A DNA stretch of 5,304 nt from Clostridia bacterium (GTDB lineage Bacteria; Bacillota; Clostridia; Oscillospirales; Acutalibacteraceae). The notes under the pieces were generated by a model. It was not told where the DNA came from. It saw only the letters and a program-made list of their open reading frames with translations, and searched no databases. The translations under genes and the position numbers were made by a program. The stretch spans positions 1 through 5,304 of the forward strand of contig JAFVTZ010000154.1 of assembly GCA_017502965.1 (NCBI GenBank), read 5' to 3'. This document shows positions 4,719-5,304 of the stretch, piece by piece; positions within the stretch are counted from its first letter, which is position 1; every line of letters starts with the position of its first letter.

Positions 4719-5304
4719 TTATAGTTTATATGCTCTGCTTGCAAGAGTGCAAAACAAGAGACTTAAATTTATATTTGTAATAAGAGTTTTTTCAAGTGAA
4801 GATATTTCGGTATATAAAGCCGAAAGGGTGGGGGCTTTGGGAGTGTTAAGACTTTTTCGCAACTCCTGTGCAGTTTTGTATTTTAAATCCTTTAAAAACT
4901 GTTCGGCATCAATTCTGCTTTTTTCGAAAGGTGCGGTAGCGTTTAACATACCGTAAACATTTTTTCTGAACATTTGTTGTAAAAATTCATCGGCGGCGGC
5001 CCCAGTTACAGAATCCGAATTACCTTTCAGCAGTTCAATTGCCTTGCCGATATTGTTTTGTTTTTCATTAAGTGCCGAAAGTATATCTTCTTCTGAAAAA
5101 TCGGTGCGGGACTTAATAAATTCAAGCGCTGTATCTGTGTCAGGTGTGCTGAGGGTCAGAACTACACAGCGAGAAATAACCGTTTCAAGAAAAGCGGCTT
5201 TTGATTCGGCAATCAAAATAAAAATTACCGAGGATGGCGGTTCTTCTAAAATTTTAAGCAGAGCATTCTGCGCCTGTTCGTTCATAGAATCGGCATAGTT
5301 AATT
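4719..5304 (-). CDS. holB: DNA polymerase III subunit delta' (C-terminal part, 5' end outside window)
   Basis: About 194 codons are visible, roughly the last 60 percent of a protein that is usually about 320-340 residues. The open frame continues to the right edge without a start, so the gene is cut by the window and not truncated in nature. The conserved clamp-loader block is clear: YADSMNEQAQNALLKILEEP just inside the edge, then VISRCVVLTL with the SRC motif of RFC-type AAA+ subunits. The remaining helical region fits the C-terminal collar domain. Delta' is part of the clamp loader that places the beta sliding clamp on DNA. ricT follows after 26 bp, the standard Firmicutes arrangement. An internal ATG at 5285 is not the start, because the conserved motif begins upstream of it. 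Confidence 0.95.
   Translation of the reverse strand, partial: INYADSMNEQAQNALLKILEEPPSSVIFILIAESKAAFLETVISRCVVLTLSTPDTDTALEFIKSRTDFSEEDILSALNEKQNNIGKAIELLKGNSDSVTGAAADEFLQQMFRKNVYGMLNATAPFEKSRIDAEQFLKDLKYKTAQELRKSLNTPKAPTLSALYTEISSLEKTLITNINLSLLFCTLASRAYKL

Noticed and set aside
4747..5298. Plus-strand frames opposite holB
   Set aside because: They are antisense to the conserved clamp-loader motifs, and the serine/alanine-rich translations look like reverse-frame artefacts.

Overview
The window suggests a low-GC anaerobic Gram-positive bacterium of the class Clostridia. The evidence is a 55-residue clostridial-type 2[4Fe-4S] ferredoxin, the Firmicutes gene order holB-ricT, strong GGAGG-type ribosome binding sites, a TTG start, a GTG start and AT-rich spacers. 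No species can be named from this sequence alone.

Layout, left to right. Positions 1-209 are non-coding and hold two small hairpins (9-56) and a symmetric GC-rich terminator (155-181). A small ferredoxin gene (210-377, minus) follows, with its own promoter (445-473). Next, on the minus strand, comes a two-gene operon. It is transcribed from a promoter at 2906-2934 and encodes an HpcH/HpaI-family class II aldolase (1920-2687, TTG start) and then a cytoplasmic sialidase-fold beta-propeller protein (498-1907). An AraC-family regulator (3002-3811, plus) is divergent from this operon. It converges on the housekeeping pair holB (5' end outside the window) and ricT (3832-4692), both minus. A bidirectional terminator (3795-3828) separates regulator and ricT.

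The AraC regulator, aldolase and propeller protein look like one inducible carbohydrate module. Two TTGCAAAA half-sites exactly 21 bp apart (2944-2972) lie just upstream of the aldolase -35 box and overlap the regulator's own promoter. That geometry fits activation of the operon and autorepression of the regulator from one operator. Both enzymes appear cytoplasmic. The aldolase family cleaves 2-keto-3-deoxy sugar acids and related compounds, so the module probably degrades an imported acidic oligosaccharide or sugar acid. The substrate cannot be read from the sequence.

The most unusual feature is a run of seven back-to-back hairpins (2724-2894) between the aldolase promoter and its ribosome binding site. 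It would make nearly all of a roughly 210-nt mRNA leader. The run is flanked by direct repeats that each contain the -10 box sequence, which suggests that a palindromic element inserted, or a segment duplicated, in a promoter that originally had a leader of only about 20 nt.
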